Below, piece by piece: positions 16,218 through 24,235 of a stretch of 64,000 bases of DNA; positions within the stretch are counted from its first letter, which is position 1, and every line of letters begins with the position of its first letter. Source of the DNA: DAIQNV01 sp038748775 (GTDB lineage Bacteria > Planctomycetota > Phycisphaerae > Phycisphaerales > UBA1924); assembly GCA_038748775.1 (NCBI GenBank), contig JBCDIT010000007.1, positions 1-64,000 of the forward strand. The letters run 5' to 3'. The position numbers were made by a program, and so were the translations under genes. The notes beneath the pieces are model-generated. The model was given only the letters and a program-made list of their open reading frames with translations. It ran no database searches and had not been told where the DNA came from.

Positions 16218-16739
16218 ATGAGAATCGCAATTATCTATGGATCGACAACAGGTGTCACACAGCGGATAAGCCAACAGATCAAAGATCTGCTCGGAGATAT
16301 CGCGGCCGAGCCTGTGGATGTCACACTGTTCGACCCGAGAGACGTCGCCAAGTACGACGCGTTGTTGCTCGGTATTCCGACTTGGAACATTGGCGAGATG
16401 CAGGAGGACTGGGAGGACGCCGCGAGCGGGTTTCTGATCCCCGAGATCCGCGGAAAGAAGATCGCGATATTCGGCTGTGGCGATCAGGGTGGTTATCCAG
16501 ATACCTTCGGCGACGCCCACGGGTTGCTGTGGAACATTCTCGAGCCCGCTGGACCCGCGTTGATCGGAACGTGGCCGACGGACGGATACGAGTACGACGG
16601 TTCCGCCGCCGAACGCGACGGTCGATTTCTCGGTCTCATCGTCGATGATGATCACCAACCCGAACTGTCAGATATACGCGTGCGGGAGTGGTGCGAACAG
16701 ATTAAACGGGAGTTGGGGCTGACGGAGGTCTTGACATGA
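16218..16739 (+). CDS. fldA: Long-chain flavodoxin
   Basis: 173-aa FMN-binding electron carrier. The phosphate-binding loop IIYGSTTGVTQRISQQI is at the N-terminus (residues 4-20). IPTWNIGEMQEDW (about 54-66) carries the first isoalloxazine-stacking loop with its Trp. GCGDQGGYPDTFGDA with GTWPTDGYEYDGS (about 92-130) forms the second loop and the long-chain insertion. The length fits long-chain flavodoxins. It substitutes for ferredoxin under iron limitation in many bacteria, which agrees with a Fur-like box ahead of this group at 15013. A purine-rich site (AGAGGCACC) precedes the ATG. Confidence 0.93.
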   Translation: MRIAIIYGSTTGVTQRISQQIKDLLGDIAAEPVDVTLFDPRDVAKYDALLLGIPTWNIGEMQEDWEDAASGFLIPEIRGKKIAIFGCGDQGGYPDTFGDAHGLLWNILEPAGPALIGTWPTDGYEYDGSAAERDGRFLGLIVDDDHQPELSDIRVREWCEQIKRELGLTEVLT

Positions 16740-17161
16740 TTGTCCTCACAGACTTCCGAGTTCGCGAACTCGATGTTGATTCGGCTGACGAAGACGTCGG
16801 CCAGGAACGACAAAAACGGCGCATTCGTTCCGGCGTGGTTGTCGTACCAGACCGCATGTACAACAAATCCATGCTCCATTGCAGCGCTCGGTGTCTTTCG
16901 CGGGCGAGCGCAAGCCCTGCTGCTTCTACAGATGGGCGACGACCGTGACGTTGACCTCAGATGGCGACAGCGTGTTGTCCAGGGCAAGTGATTCTGCAAG
17001 ATACTGACCACTCGCCAACGGCGCGCAACAGCAACATCTTTGATCATGAACGGCGAACGGTGTGAATATGACAAATCAGTGATTTTGTATCCGTGGAGAA
17101 GCGGGGGAACGGAATTACTAATCGTGTTGACCGCGACCCCGTGTCCGTATCACAGCTCAGA
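16740..17161. other. Intergenic region with possible gene remnants
   Basis: No intact gene is evident. On the reverse strand the stretch around 17020-16930 reads APLASGQYLAESLALDNTLS and onward to a stop at about 16923 without an upstream start. A second reverse-strand stretch (about 16890-16735) reads MEHGFVVHAVWYDNHAGTNA and onward. Both have protein-like composition but no ribosome site or full frame, so they may be remnants disturbed by the adjacent insertion element. Low confidence. Confidence 0.3.
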
Positions 17162-17190
17162 TGACCTGCCCCCGGGTTTGAAGCCAGAGT

Positions 17191-17607
17191 CTATGTGAGT
17201 CTTTGGTCGTTGGTTCCCTGCTGCTGGGCCGCCTGGAGCGGAGCGGAAGGCGGGCCAGAAGCGATCGTTTCTGGTGCGGGCGGGCGGTAGCCCAGCGACG
17301 AGTGCGGCCGCACCGTGTTGTAGTGCTCCCGCCAGCGTTCGATGAGGACTCGGGCCTCGAGCGGCGTCTCGAAGATCTCCCGATCGAGCAGTTCGTCACG
17401 CAGCTTGCCGTTGAGGCTCTCGACGTACCCGTTCTCCCGCGGCGAGCCCGGTTCGATGAACAGCGTCTGCACGCCGACCTTCGACAGCCACGACCGCACC
17501 GCCTTCGCCGTGAACTCGGGGCCATTATCACTGCGGATGTGCTCGGGCACGCCGCGTGTCGCCATCAGCCACGCCCGACGCTCGCTCACGCCGAACCGCG
17601 CGAGCAC
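17191..17607 (-). pseudogene. IS3-type orfB transposase, internally deleted
   Basis: The frame retains the end of the integrase core: IRSDNGPEF holds the second catalytic Asp, and SPRENGYVESLNGKLRDE holds the Glu, with the usual C-terminus HYNTVRPHSSLGYRPPAP. The N-terminal part is orfB-like (SPRRRRDAVDAVLARFGVSERRA), but it joins directly to WLMATRGVPEH. The segment with the first catalytic Asp (about 130-150 residues) is missing, so the DDE triad is incomplete and the enzyme should be dead. The open frame continues a little upstream of the listed GTG and overlaps the end of orfA, as expected for expression by -1 frameshift in this family. Confidence 0.85.
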
Positions 17608-17639
17608 CGCATCGACCGCGTCCCGACGGCGACGCGGGC

Positions 17640-17918
17640 TCAGAAGTTTCCCGAGGCAACCTCTCGCAGCATCGCCTTGTCGAGCTCCGCGTCCGCCAGC
17701 AGCCGCTTCAACCGCGCGTTCTCCTTCTCGAGTTCCTTGAGCTTCTTCGCCTCATCCGTCTTCAAGCCGCCGTACTCCTTCCGCCACAGGTAGTACGTCT
17801 GCTCGGTTACGCCCAGCAGCTTGCACACCGCCGCGACGGACGAGCCCTTGCCCAGCTCGACCTCCGCCTGACGCAGCTTGGTCCCGATCTCCTCAGCCGA
17901 ATGACGCTTCCTGCCCAT
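17640..17918 (-). CDS. IS3-family orfA (helix-turn-helix transposase subunit)
   Basis: 92-aa OrfA: MGRKRHSAEEIGTKLRQAEV begins the IS3/IS407-type HTH. SVAAVCKLLGVTEQTYYLWR is the recognition region. A leucine-zipper helix (LKELEKENARLKRLLADAEL) precedes the end DKAMLREVASGNF. The full normal length is present and GGAGGG-like purines precede the ATG. The partner orfB just downstream is deleted, so the product may only bind DNA or act as an inhibitor of related elements. Confidence 0.9.
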   Translation of the reverse strand: MGRKRHSAEEIGTKLRQAEVELGKGSSVAAVCKLLGVTEQTYYLWRKEYGGLKTDEAKKLKELEKENARLKRLLADAELDKAMLREVASGNF

Positions 17919-18056
17919 GATGAACGCCCTCCTTGGTCGACCCCGACGCTAACGCTCGAGGTGGACCGGGTTGAGGGAGGCGGGTCAATCCTGCGCCGGA
18001 TAGTGCAATTGACTGTGCTGACGTCTCTTGCACAGGAATGACATCGGATGACGTAA

Positions 18057-18128
18057 AGCGGGCGACGCGACTCGAACGCGCAACATTCAGCTTGGAAGGC
18101 TGACGCTCTACCATTGAGCTACGCCCGC
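18057..18128 (-). tRNA. tRNA-Gly (anticodon TCC)
   Basis: On the reverse strand the acceptor GCGGGCG pairs with CGCCCGC, the D-arm region is AGCTCAATGGTAGAGC, the anticodon stem TCAGC/GCTGA encloses loop CTTCCAA (anticodon TCC), and the T-arm is GCGCG-TTCGAGT-CGCGT-like. 72 nt; CCA is not encoded. It lies between the IS3 element and the pseudouridine synthase gene. Confidence 0.93.
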
Positions 18129-18150
18129 AACGCGACCAGTCTAGGACCGA

Positions 18151-20124
18151 TCAGGCCCCGGAATCATCCTCTGGTGTCGGACGACCGAGCTTCCTCGCGG
18201 TAAACGCCAGGAACAGCGGGATCTCTGCCCTCGCGCGGTTCTCCGCTTCGGCCCTCGGGCCGGGTTGGCTGGTGCGGTGGCTGGCCCATTCTTCGATGCG
18301 TTCGGTCAGGAAGCCCGCCTGGGCCAGGGCGTTGACGTAGGCGCCGATGGGTCTCGTCCGTGTCTCGGTTTCGATCGGCTCGGCGCCGTCGGAGACCGCT
18401 CCGGGGTTCATGACGATCGATGTCTTCGACTCCGAGAGGTACCCGTCGACGCGGCGGTACTGCACGGCATCGCTATCGCGACCGGCGAAGCCCCACGCGG
18501 TGCGGCGGGGGTCGCGGAACGCTGGGTGGAGGATGACGCCGACGAACGCGCCGCCCTCGCGGAGCGCCGACGCAACACCAGAGAACACGCCTTCGATATC
18601 GTCGATGTTCATGAGCGCGAGGACGCAGGTCGCCGCGTCGAACGAGCCGGGGTCGGTGGTGATCGATCGGGCATCGGCGACCTCGTAGGCGAGGCGGTCC
18701 GCGATCGTGCCGGTGCCCGCTCGTTCGCTCGCGGTCTCGATGAGTTTGGCCGAGGCGTCGAGCCCACGGACGCTCGCGCCGCGGCCCGCGAGTTCGCGCG
18801 ACATTGCGCCCTCTCCGCAAGCAACGTCGAGCACGCGGACACCTTCGAGGTCGCGGTTCGGAGTGCCGACCGCGTCCACGAGCATCTGGATGACGCCCGG
18901 ACGGACAACCTCGGTTTGGTGATCGCTTTCCGATGACGCGAGGTGCTCGGCGTACCAGTCGGCGACGTTGTCCCACCCGTCATCGCCATCGTCGTCCGTG
19001 GTCTCGGGTTTCGGCTCGGGAAGACCGGCTTCAAGAGCTTCGTTGAACCCTCTTGGGATCGGAAGGCGGAAGCGTGTTGGTTTGCCGGTCGACGGATGTT
19101 CAAACGACAGCTCGTCGGCGTGCAGGTAGAGGCGATCGAGCACGCCGACCGGCGCGCCGTAGGCACGGTCGCCCAGCACCGGTGTATCGACCGAAGCCGC
19201 GTGAGCGCGGACTTGGAAGGGGTAGTCGGTCTCCGCGCGGAACCGGACGATCGCGAGGCGTCCGTTGCGTGATCTTGGTTGGACGTGTGTGATCGCTTTG
19301 ACCGCGAAGTCGGAGGCGGGCTTGCCGTCATCGGTTCCGGCGCCGTCGAGTTCGCTCCCGAGGGGGACGACTTCGGACGTGCCCCGTCGGTCCGGGCGGA
19401 GCAGTGTGTTCAGCGAACTCGGCGATGGGTCGGGCGATTCGTCTTCGGGCAGGACGACAACGCCGGCGTAGAGGCGCGCCACGCGGCCTCGCTTGAACGC
19501 CTCGCGAAGGTAGTCGGCGGCGCGGGGCGACCTGGCGAGCACGGCAAGGCCCGACGTCTCGCGGTCCATGTCGTGGACGGTCCAAAGCCGGGCGGGTCGG
19601 CCGTCTTCACCGATGAGCCGACCGACGATCTCGGCAACGCCGGCCCTCGCGTTCCGGCCGCGGCCGCCGCTGAGCGCGAGGCCCGCCGGCTTGGAGACGA
19701 CGACGATGTCTTTGTCGAGGTGGATCTTCTCGATGCCCCCGTCACGAGGCGGTCCGCCCGGGCCCGGTCTGGGGCCTGGCCTAGGGCCGGGCCGTGGTCC
19801 AGATCGTGGGCCGCCGCGCGGAGGGCCTGAGTAGGGGCCAGGTCCGCCCGAGCGCGGACCGCCCGGACCGCCCGGACCGCCCGGACCGCCCGGACCTCCG
19901 GGGCCCCTCGGTCCGCCGGGTCCGCCCGGTCCGCGCCTGGGGCCTCCCGGACCGCCTGGGCCACGGGGACCACCGGGACCAGCGCCGCCGGGGCCACCGC
20001 GGGCGCCGCCTCTTGATCCTCCGCCCGGACCGCCTCTGGGGCCAGATCCCCTGGGCCCGGGCCCACCGGGGCCTCGGCGTTCGAATTTGGGTGGGCCTTT
20101 CCTTGGTCCTTTGGGTGGTGGCAT
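18151..20124 (-). CDS. RluA-type pseudouridine synthase fused to SAM methyltransferase, Gly/Pro/Arg-rich N-tail
   Basis: 657-aa three-part protein. Residues 1 to about 130 are low-complexity Gly-Pro-Arg (RGG/GPG-like), positively charged and probably RNA-binding. Residues about 135-375 are an RluA-family pseudouridine synthase: HDMDRETSGLAVLAR contains the catalytic Asp (the family form is HRLDxxTSG), with VARLYAGVV and HAASVDTPVLGDRAYGAP as later motifs. Residues about 400-650 are a class I SAM-dependent methyltransferase: motif I VLDVACGEGAMSREL, then GLDASAKLIETASER and VADARSITTDPGSFD. The fusion suggests one protein that both isomerises and methylates, or coordinates two modifications on rRNA/tRNA. 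The target cannot be named. It directly precedes tRNA-Gly and abuts coaB upstream. Confidence 0.85.
   Translation of the reverse strand: MPPPKGPRKGPPKFERRGPGGPGPRGSGPRGGPGGGSRGGARGGPGGAGPGGPRGPGGPGGPRRGPGGPGGPRGPGGPGGPGGPGGPGGPRSGGPGPYSGPPRGGPRSGPRPGPRPGPRPGPGGPPRDGGIEKIHLDKDIVVVSKPAGLALSGGRGRNARAGVAEIVGRLIGEDGRPARLWTVHDMDRETSGLAVLARSPRAADYLREAFKRGRVARLYAGVVVLPEDESPDPSPSSLNTLLRPDRRGTSEVVPLGSELDGAGTDDGKPASDFAVKAITHVQPRSRNGRLAIVRFRAETDYPFQVRAHAASVDTPVLGDRAYGAPVGVLDRLYLHADELSFEHPSTGKPTRFRLPIPRGFNEALEAGLPEPKPETTDDDGDDGWDNVADWYAEHLASSESDHQTEVVRPGVIQMLVDAVGTPNRDLEGVRVLDVACGEGAMSRELAGRGASVRGLDASAKLIETASERAGTGTIADRLAYEVADARSITTDPGSFDAATCVLALMNIDDIEGVFSGVASALREGGAFVGVILHPAFRDPRRTAWGFAGRDSDAVQYRRVDGYLSESKTSIVMNPGAVSDGAEPIETETRTRPIGAYVNALAQAGFLTERIEEWASHRTSQPGPRAEAENRARAEIPLFLAFTARKLGRPTPEDDSGA
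19856..19896 (-). repeat. 9-bp tandem repeat in the Gly/Pro-rich coding tail
   Basis: Four perfect copies of GGACCGCCC (forward strand) followed by a diverged copy, encoding Gly-Gly-Pro units in the tail of the pseudouridine synthase fusion. In-frame slippage would change the tail length without breaking the gene. Confidence 0.85.
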
Positions 20125-20856
20125 TTAGTTGGCCCGGGCTGAATCGAGGGTGCGTCGAGAGGAGAGTGCGGCCGAGGTGCGGTCGAGCAGCCAGTCGGCG
20201 AACGTTGCTTTGGTCTTGGTTCCGGCCCTTTGCTCAGGGGGCACGCCTTCGGCTTGGAGGGCGCTCGAAGCAAAGAGGCGAGCGTCGATGGTGTCGGCGC
20301 CCATGGTCTCAAGCGGATTGGCGACGATGAGGTCGATGCCCTTTCGATCGAGCTTGCTCAGGGCCGATGACTCGAGTCTTTCGGAGGGCTCGAGCGCGAA
20401 GCCGACGAGCAGTTGGCCAGGGGTGCGCCGCCTCGAGCAGCCGGCCAGAAGATCCGGTGTCGGCTCGAGTTGTAGTTTGAGTCCATCGCCGCGGCGGTGC
20501 TTTCCGAGCAGGTCGTCCGCGGTCACCACCGGCCGGTAGTCGCTCACCGCGGCGGCCATGATCAGCACGTCGTTCTTGGGGAGGTGGGTGGTGAGCAGGG
20601 AGTCCAGCTCCGCGGTGCTCTCGAACGGGACGACGTCGACCCGCTCGTCGTTCGGGCGGACCTCGGTCGGTCCGAGGAGGACGGTGACCGACCAGCCTCT
20701 CTTGGCCGCGGCGTCCGCGACGGCAACCCCGAGGCGTCCGGAGGATCGGTTCCCTAGGAACCGGACCGAATCGATGGGTTCTCGTGTGGGGCCAGCGGTC
20801 AGAAGGAGCGAGATGGGCGAGCGGTTCTCGCCGGGGTCCGAATCGGGCAACACCAT
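20125..20856 (-). CDS. coaB: Phosphopantothenate-cysteine ligase, stand-alone CoaB
   Basis: Second half of the usual Dfp/CoaBC protein, which condenses 4'-phosphopantothenate with cysteine in CoA synthesis. The start is ATG at 20856 (MVLPDSDPGENRSPISLLLT, 243 aa); longer versions add non-conserved sequence. Nucleotide-binding features are LLTAGPTREPIDSVRFLGNR and SSGRLGVAVADAAAKRGWSV (about 16-50). MAAAVSDYRP (about 105) is the family hallmark and GFALEPSERLES follows. The flavin-dependent decarboxylase half (CoaC) is absent, as in organisms that encode the two as separate genes. It ends directly against the start of the pseudouridine synthase gene, so the two are probably cotranscribed. Confidence 0.9.
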   Translation of the reverse strand: MVLPDSDPGENRSPISLLLTAGPTREPIDSVRFLGNRSSGRLGVAVADAAAKRGWSVTVLLGPTEVRPNDERVDVVPFESTAELDSLLTTHLPKNDVLIMAAAVSDYRPVVTADDLLGKHRRGDGLKLQLEPTPDLLAGCSRRRTPGQLLVGFALEPSERLESSALSKLDRKGIDLIVANPLETMGADTIDARLFASSALQAEGVPPEQRAGTKTKATFADWLLDRTSAALSSRRTLDSARAN

Positions 20857-21095
20857 TTGAAAGCTTAGCCCACACAAACCGGGATTCCGAAGCGGGATCC
20901 AGCTCTCTGGGCAAGGACTTTCATGAATACAAGGGTTCCGTATGGGACTTTTGGAACCGCAACGCATTCGTGGCTGGTATAGTCCGCGGAGGGCCCGACG
21001 CTGCGCGGACGGCCCGGGATCCGCCCTGGAGGAGGCGTCGGCGCGACCGCCCGACCGGCCGGGCGCGACGACGAGATGCCCCAACAGGAGGCGGC

Positions 21096-22811
21096 ATGGC
21101 CCGATCGCGGAAAGACCTTGGGGACGTCTTGGTCTCCCAGGGCGTGATTACCAAAGACAAGCTCAAGGCCGCGGCGGCCGAGTCGTCGAAGTCGGGCAAG
21201 CGTCTCGGCGAGACGCTCGTCGAACAAGGCATCGCGACCGAGGAACAGGTTGCCAAGGGCATCGCGGCGCAACTGGGCTTCGAGTATGTCGATCTCGGCA
21301 ACGACGCGGTCGCGGCCCAGGTCGACATGAAGGCGATCGACGCGACGCTCATCAAGAAGTACCTCGTCCTGCCATTGGGCAAGTCGAACGGGAAGATGAC
21401 GCTGGTCGTGCACGACCCCATGAACCTTGAGTTGCAGGACAACCTGCGGTTCAGGTTGAACATGGAACTCGACCTCAAACTCGCGAGCCGCGCGCAGATC
21501 CGCAGCTTTATTGAAAGCCACGAGAAGGGCACCAAGCCGATCGACAGCGAGCAATCGCTCGTGACCGACTCGATCGACCAGACGATCGACCGTTCGGTCG
21601 ACCGGTCGATGGACAAATCGATCGACGTCGCTGACGACTCGTCGCCGGTCGTGCGCCTGTGCAACCGCATCTTGAGCGAAGCGGTGCGCATGCGCGTGAG
21701 TGATATCCATATAGAGCCGATGGGCGATCGTGTGAGGCTCCGCTACCGCGTGGACGGAGTGTGCACCGAACGCGACAACTTGCCGAAACGCATGCAGAAC
21801 GCTGTGCTCAGCCGTGTGAAGCTGATGGCGGGCATCAACATCGCTGAGAAGCGGGTCCCGCAGGACGGGCGCATCAAGCTCGAGGTCGATGGCGTCCAGA
21901 TCGACTACCGCGTGTCGAGCTGCCCTGCCTACCACGGCGAGAGTGTTGTTCTTCGTATTCTGCGTCCGGACGCGGTCCGCATCGGTCTGATCAACCTGGG
22001 ATTCGAGCCGGACAGCCTCGAGGTCTTCAACAAGATTATTCGGAGGCCGAACGGGATCTTCCTCGTCACCGGCCCGACCGGCTCGGGCAAGACCACCACG
22101 CTCTACTCGGCGCTCGACACGCTGAACCGGCCCGACAAGAAGATCATCACAGCCGAGGACCCGGTCGAATACAACTTCGAAGGCATTAATCAGTGTCAGG
22201 TCCGCGAGTCGATCGGGCTGAGCTTCAGCGCGATTCTTCGCTCGATGCTTCGCCAGGCGCCTAACATCATCCTCGTCGGTGAAATCCGTGACCGCGAGGT
22301 CGGGGAGATCGCGATCCAGGCGGCGTTGACGGGTCACTTGGTGTTCTCGACGCTCCACACCAACGACGCGCCCAGCGCTATGACGCGTCTGATCGACATG
22401 GGCATCAAGCCGTTCCTTGTGGCTTCGTCGATCCAGGCGATCTTGGCGCAGCGTCTCATCCGTGTGCTTCACAAGTCCAAGCAGATCGCGTCGGAAGCCG
22501 ACCTCGATCCCAAGCACCTCGCGCTCGTCAACCTCAAGAAAGAAGACGCGCTGGGCAAGGTGTACAAGCCGGTGCCGACCGACGAGGCACCCAACGGATA
22601 CAAGGGTCGTAAGGGCGTCTACGAGATGCTCCAGATGAACTCGGAGATCCGTGAGCTGGCGTTCAAGATGGCGCCGGTGGTCGAGCTTCGACGCGCCGCG
22701 CTCGCGAGTGGCATGAGGCCCCTCGTCGAAGACGGCAAGATCAAAATCCTCAACGGTGTCACAACGCCCGAAGAGATCGCCAGGGTGAGCCAGGCGGACG
22801 AACAGGATTAG
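21096..22811 (+). CDS. pilB: PilB/GspE-family assembly ATPase 1
   Basis: 571-aa hexameric ATPase that drives pilus or type II secretion pseudopilus extension. ATG at 21096 follows AGGAGG; upstream in-frame sequence is not protein-like. The N-terminal MshEN-type repeats are DLGDVLVSQGVITKDKLKAA and ETLVEQGIATEEQVAKGIAA (residues about 7-60). A linker at about 150-180 repeats a 4-residue pattern (DQTIDRSVDRSMDKSID). VSDIHIEP is near 205, Walker A GPTGSGKTTT at about 326, TAEDPVEY at about 352, Walker B ILVGEIRD at about 391 and the His box TGHLVFSTLHTNDAP at about 408. The C-terminal tetracysteine metal site of classical GspE/PilB is not present. It is first in an ATPase and pseudopilin operon. 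Confidence 0.92.
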   Translation: MARSRKDLGDVLVSQGVITKDKLKAAAAESSKSGKRLGETLVEQGIATEEQVAKGIAAQLGFEYVDLGNDAVAAQVDMKAIDATLIKKYLVLPLGKSNGKMTLVVHDPMNLELQDNLRFRLNMELDLKLASRAQIRSFIESHEKGTKPIDSEQSLVTDSIDQTIDRSVDRSMDKSIDVADDSSPVVRLCNRILSEAVRMRVSDIHIEPMGDRVRLRYRVDGVCTERDNLPKRMQNAVLSRVKLMAGINIAEKRVPQDGRIKLEVDGVQIDYRVSSCPAYHGESVVLRILRPDAVRIGLINLGFEPDSLEVFNKIIRRPNGIFLVTGPTGSGKTTTLYSALDTLNRPDKKIITAEDPVEYNFEGINQCQVRESIGLSFSAILRSMLRQAPNIILVGEIRDREVGEIAIQAALTGHLVFSTLHTNDAPSAMTRLIDMGIKPFLVASSIQAILAQRLIRVLHKSKQIASEADLDPKHLALVNLKKEDALGKVYKPVPTDEAPNGYKGRKGVYEMLQMNSEIRELAFKMAPVVELRRAALASGMRPLVEDGKIKILNGVTTPEEIARVSQADEQD

Positions 22812-22857
22812 TGCGGCCAGCCCGGGATCTGCCCGGTTGCTGTGAAGGAGCCCAGCC

Positions 22858-23979
22858 GTGACAACCATGCAGATCGACCGCTTGCTCGACACGGTGGTCA
22901 AGACCGGCGCGAGCGACCTCCACCTGACGGTGGGGCGCCAGCCGACCATCCGTCTCGGGGGCGGTCTTCGCAACCTCCAGACGAAGGTGCTCGACTCGGA
23001 CGACCTCGTCGGCCTCATGAAGTCGATCACCCCCGAGCGCAACCAGCAGGAACTCCAGGAAGAGGGCGGCACTGACTTCGGCTTCGCGTACGGCGACGCG
23101 GCCCGCTTCCGTGTGTCGGTCTTCCGGCAAAGAGGCGACCTGGCGCTCGTGCTCAGGCAGATCCCGAACCGATTGCTGACGTTCGATCAGATCGGTCTGC
23201 CGGACATCTGTAGAGACCTGATCCGTCGACCTCGTGGTCTGTTCCTCGTCACCGGGCCAACGGGCTCGGGCAAGACGACGTCGCTGGCGACGATGATCGA
23301 CTACATCAACATGTACCTCGATCACCACATCATCACGATGGAAGACCCGATCGAGTACTACCACCTTCACAAGAAGTCGATCGTGAACCAGCGCGAAGTC
23401 GGCAACGACGTGCCGAGCTTCGCCGAGGCCCTCCGTCGCGCTTTGCGTCAGGACCCCGACGTGATCCTCGTCGGCGAAATGCGAGACCTCGAGACGATCG
23501 AGGCCGCCGTGCGAGCCGCCGAAACGGGCCACCTTGTTTTTGGGACGCTTCACACCACCGGTGCGGCCAAGACCGTCGACCGTCTGGTCGACGCGTTCCC
23601 GGTCAGTCAGCAGAACCAGATCCGCGTCCAGCTCTCGACCGCTCTGATCTGTGTGTTGTCACAGGTACTCATGAAGCGGGTCGACACCAAGGGACGGGTC
23701 GCGGCGTACGAGTTCCTCGTGGTCACGCCCGCGATCGCGAACCTGATCCGCGACAACAAGACGTTCCGTATCGACTCGGCCATCCAGACCGGTAAGAAGT
23801 ACGGCATGCAGTTGCTCGACGACCACCTATGGTCGCTCTACAGCCAGGGGAAAATCTCGGCTGAGGAGATGGTTGATAAGGGCAAAAATCAAAGTGACCT
23901 CCGCAACAAGGTCCTGGCAGCTGGCGGTGAGATTCTCAGGCCCGAGTTAGCGGAAGAGGCCGGTGGCGGCGGCGACTGA
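22858..23979 (+). CDS. pilT: PilT-type retraction ATPase
   Basis: 373-aa twitching/retraction ATPase. GTG at 22858 is taken as start because GAAGGAG lies about 7 bases upstream; ATG at 22867 is an alternative. SDLHLTVGRQPTIRLGG is the PilT N-domain signature. Walker A GPTGSGKTTSLATMIDYIN is at about 132. MEDPIEYYH replaces the Asp-box. Walker B VILVGEMRDLETIEAA (about 201) carries the GEMRD typical of PilT rather than the GEIRD of PilB. AETGHLVFGTLHTTGAAKTV, with its GTLHT His box, is also PilT-like. Lying between two PilB-like genes, it suggests a dynamic, retractable pilus rather than only a secretion pseudopilus. Confidence 0.93.
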   Translation: MTTMQIDRLLDTVVKTGASDLHLTVGRQPTIRLGGGLRNLQTKVLDSDDLVGLMKSITPERNQQELQEEGGTDFGFAYGDAARFRVSVFRQRGDLALVLRQIPNRLLTFDQIGLPDICRDLIRRPRGLFLVTGPTGSGKTTSLATMIDYINMYLDHHIITMEDPIEYYHLHKKSIVNQREVGNDVPSFAEALRRALRQDPDVILVGEMRDLETIEAAVRAAETGHLVFGTLHTTGAAKTVDRLVDAFPVSQQNQIRVQLSTALICVLSQVLMKRVDTKGRVAAYEFLVVTPAIANLIRDNKTFRIDSAIQTGKKYGMQLLDDHLWSLYSQGKISAEEMVDKGKNQSDLRNKVLAAGGEILRPELAEEAGGGGD

Positions 23980-24235
23980 TCGCGCCAAGGCACACATTGA
24001 CGTTTGGAGCGTCAAAATCTAACTGGCGTATACTAAACGGGCCGCAGAACCGTCTGGTGAACTTGAACCGCGCGGTGATCTCGGCGAATCTGATAGGGCA
24101 AGATGCTCACGCGGTCGAAGCGTCGCTGTCGGAGCATTTCGCCCTGGTCCCCAAGGTTGGCGAGCCCAACCCGACGCAGGCCAGAGGGGCACGAGCCGTT
24201 GCGATGCGGTCGTGTCCAGGCAGAAGAAGGACGAC

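Larger units (their letters stand above)
17162..17987 (-). mobile_element. IS3-family insertion element with internal deletion
   Basis: Imperfect terminal repeats TGACCTGCCCCC (17162-17173) and TGACCCGCCTCC (reverse strand, 17987-17976) agree at 10 of 12 positions and bracket an IS3-type orfA and a shortened orfB on the reverse strand. The element is only 826 bp, against roughly 1.2-1.3 kb for a complete member, because orfB has lost its middle. No target duplication was recognised. It probably cannot move unless helped by an intact copy elsewhere. Confidence 0.8.

Noticed and set aside
19856..19896. Tandem repeats considered as a CRISPR-like array
   Set aside because: The units are 9 bp, contiguous, in frame and code for Gly-Gly-Pro. 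No spacers or cas genes. The same applies to 54869-54918.
20857..21084. N-terminal extension of CoaB up to 21084
   Set aside because: The extra 76 residues are not like any CoaB and overlap the upstream region of the PilB gene. The ATG at 20856 starts the conserved part.
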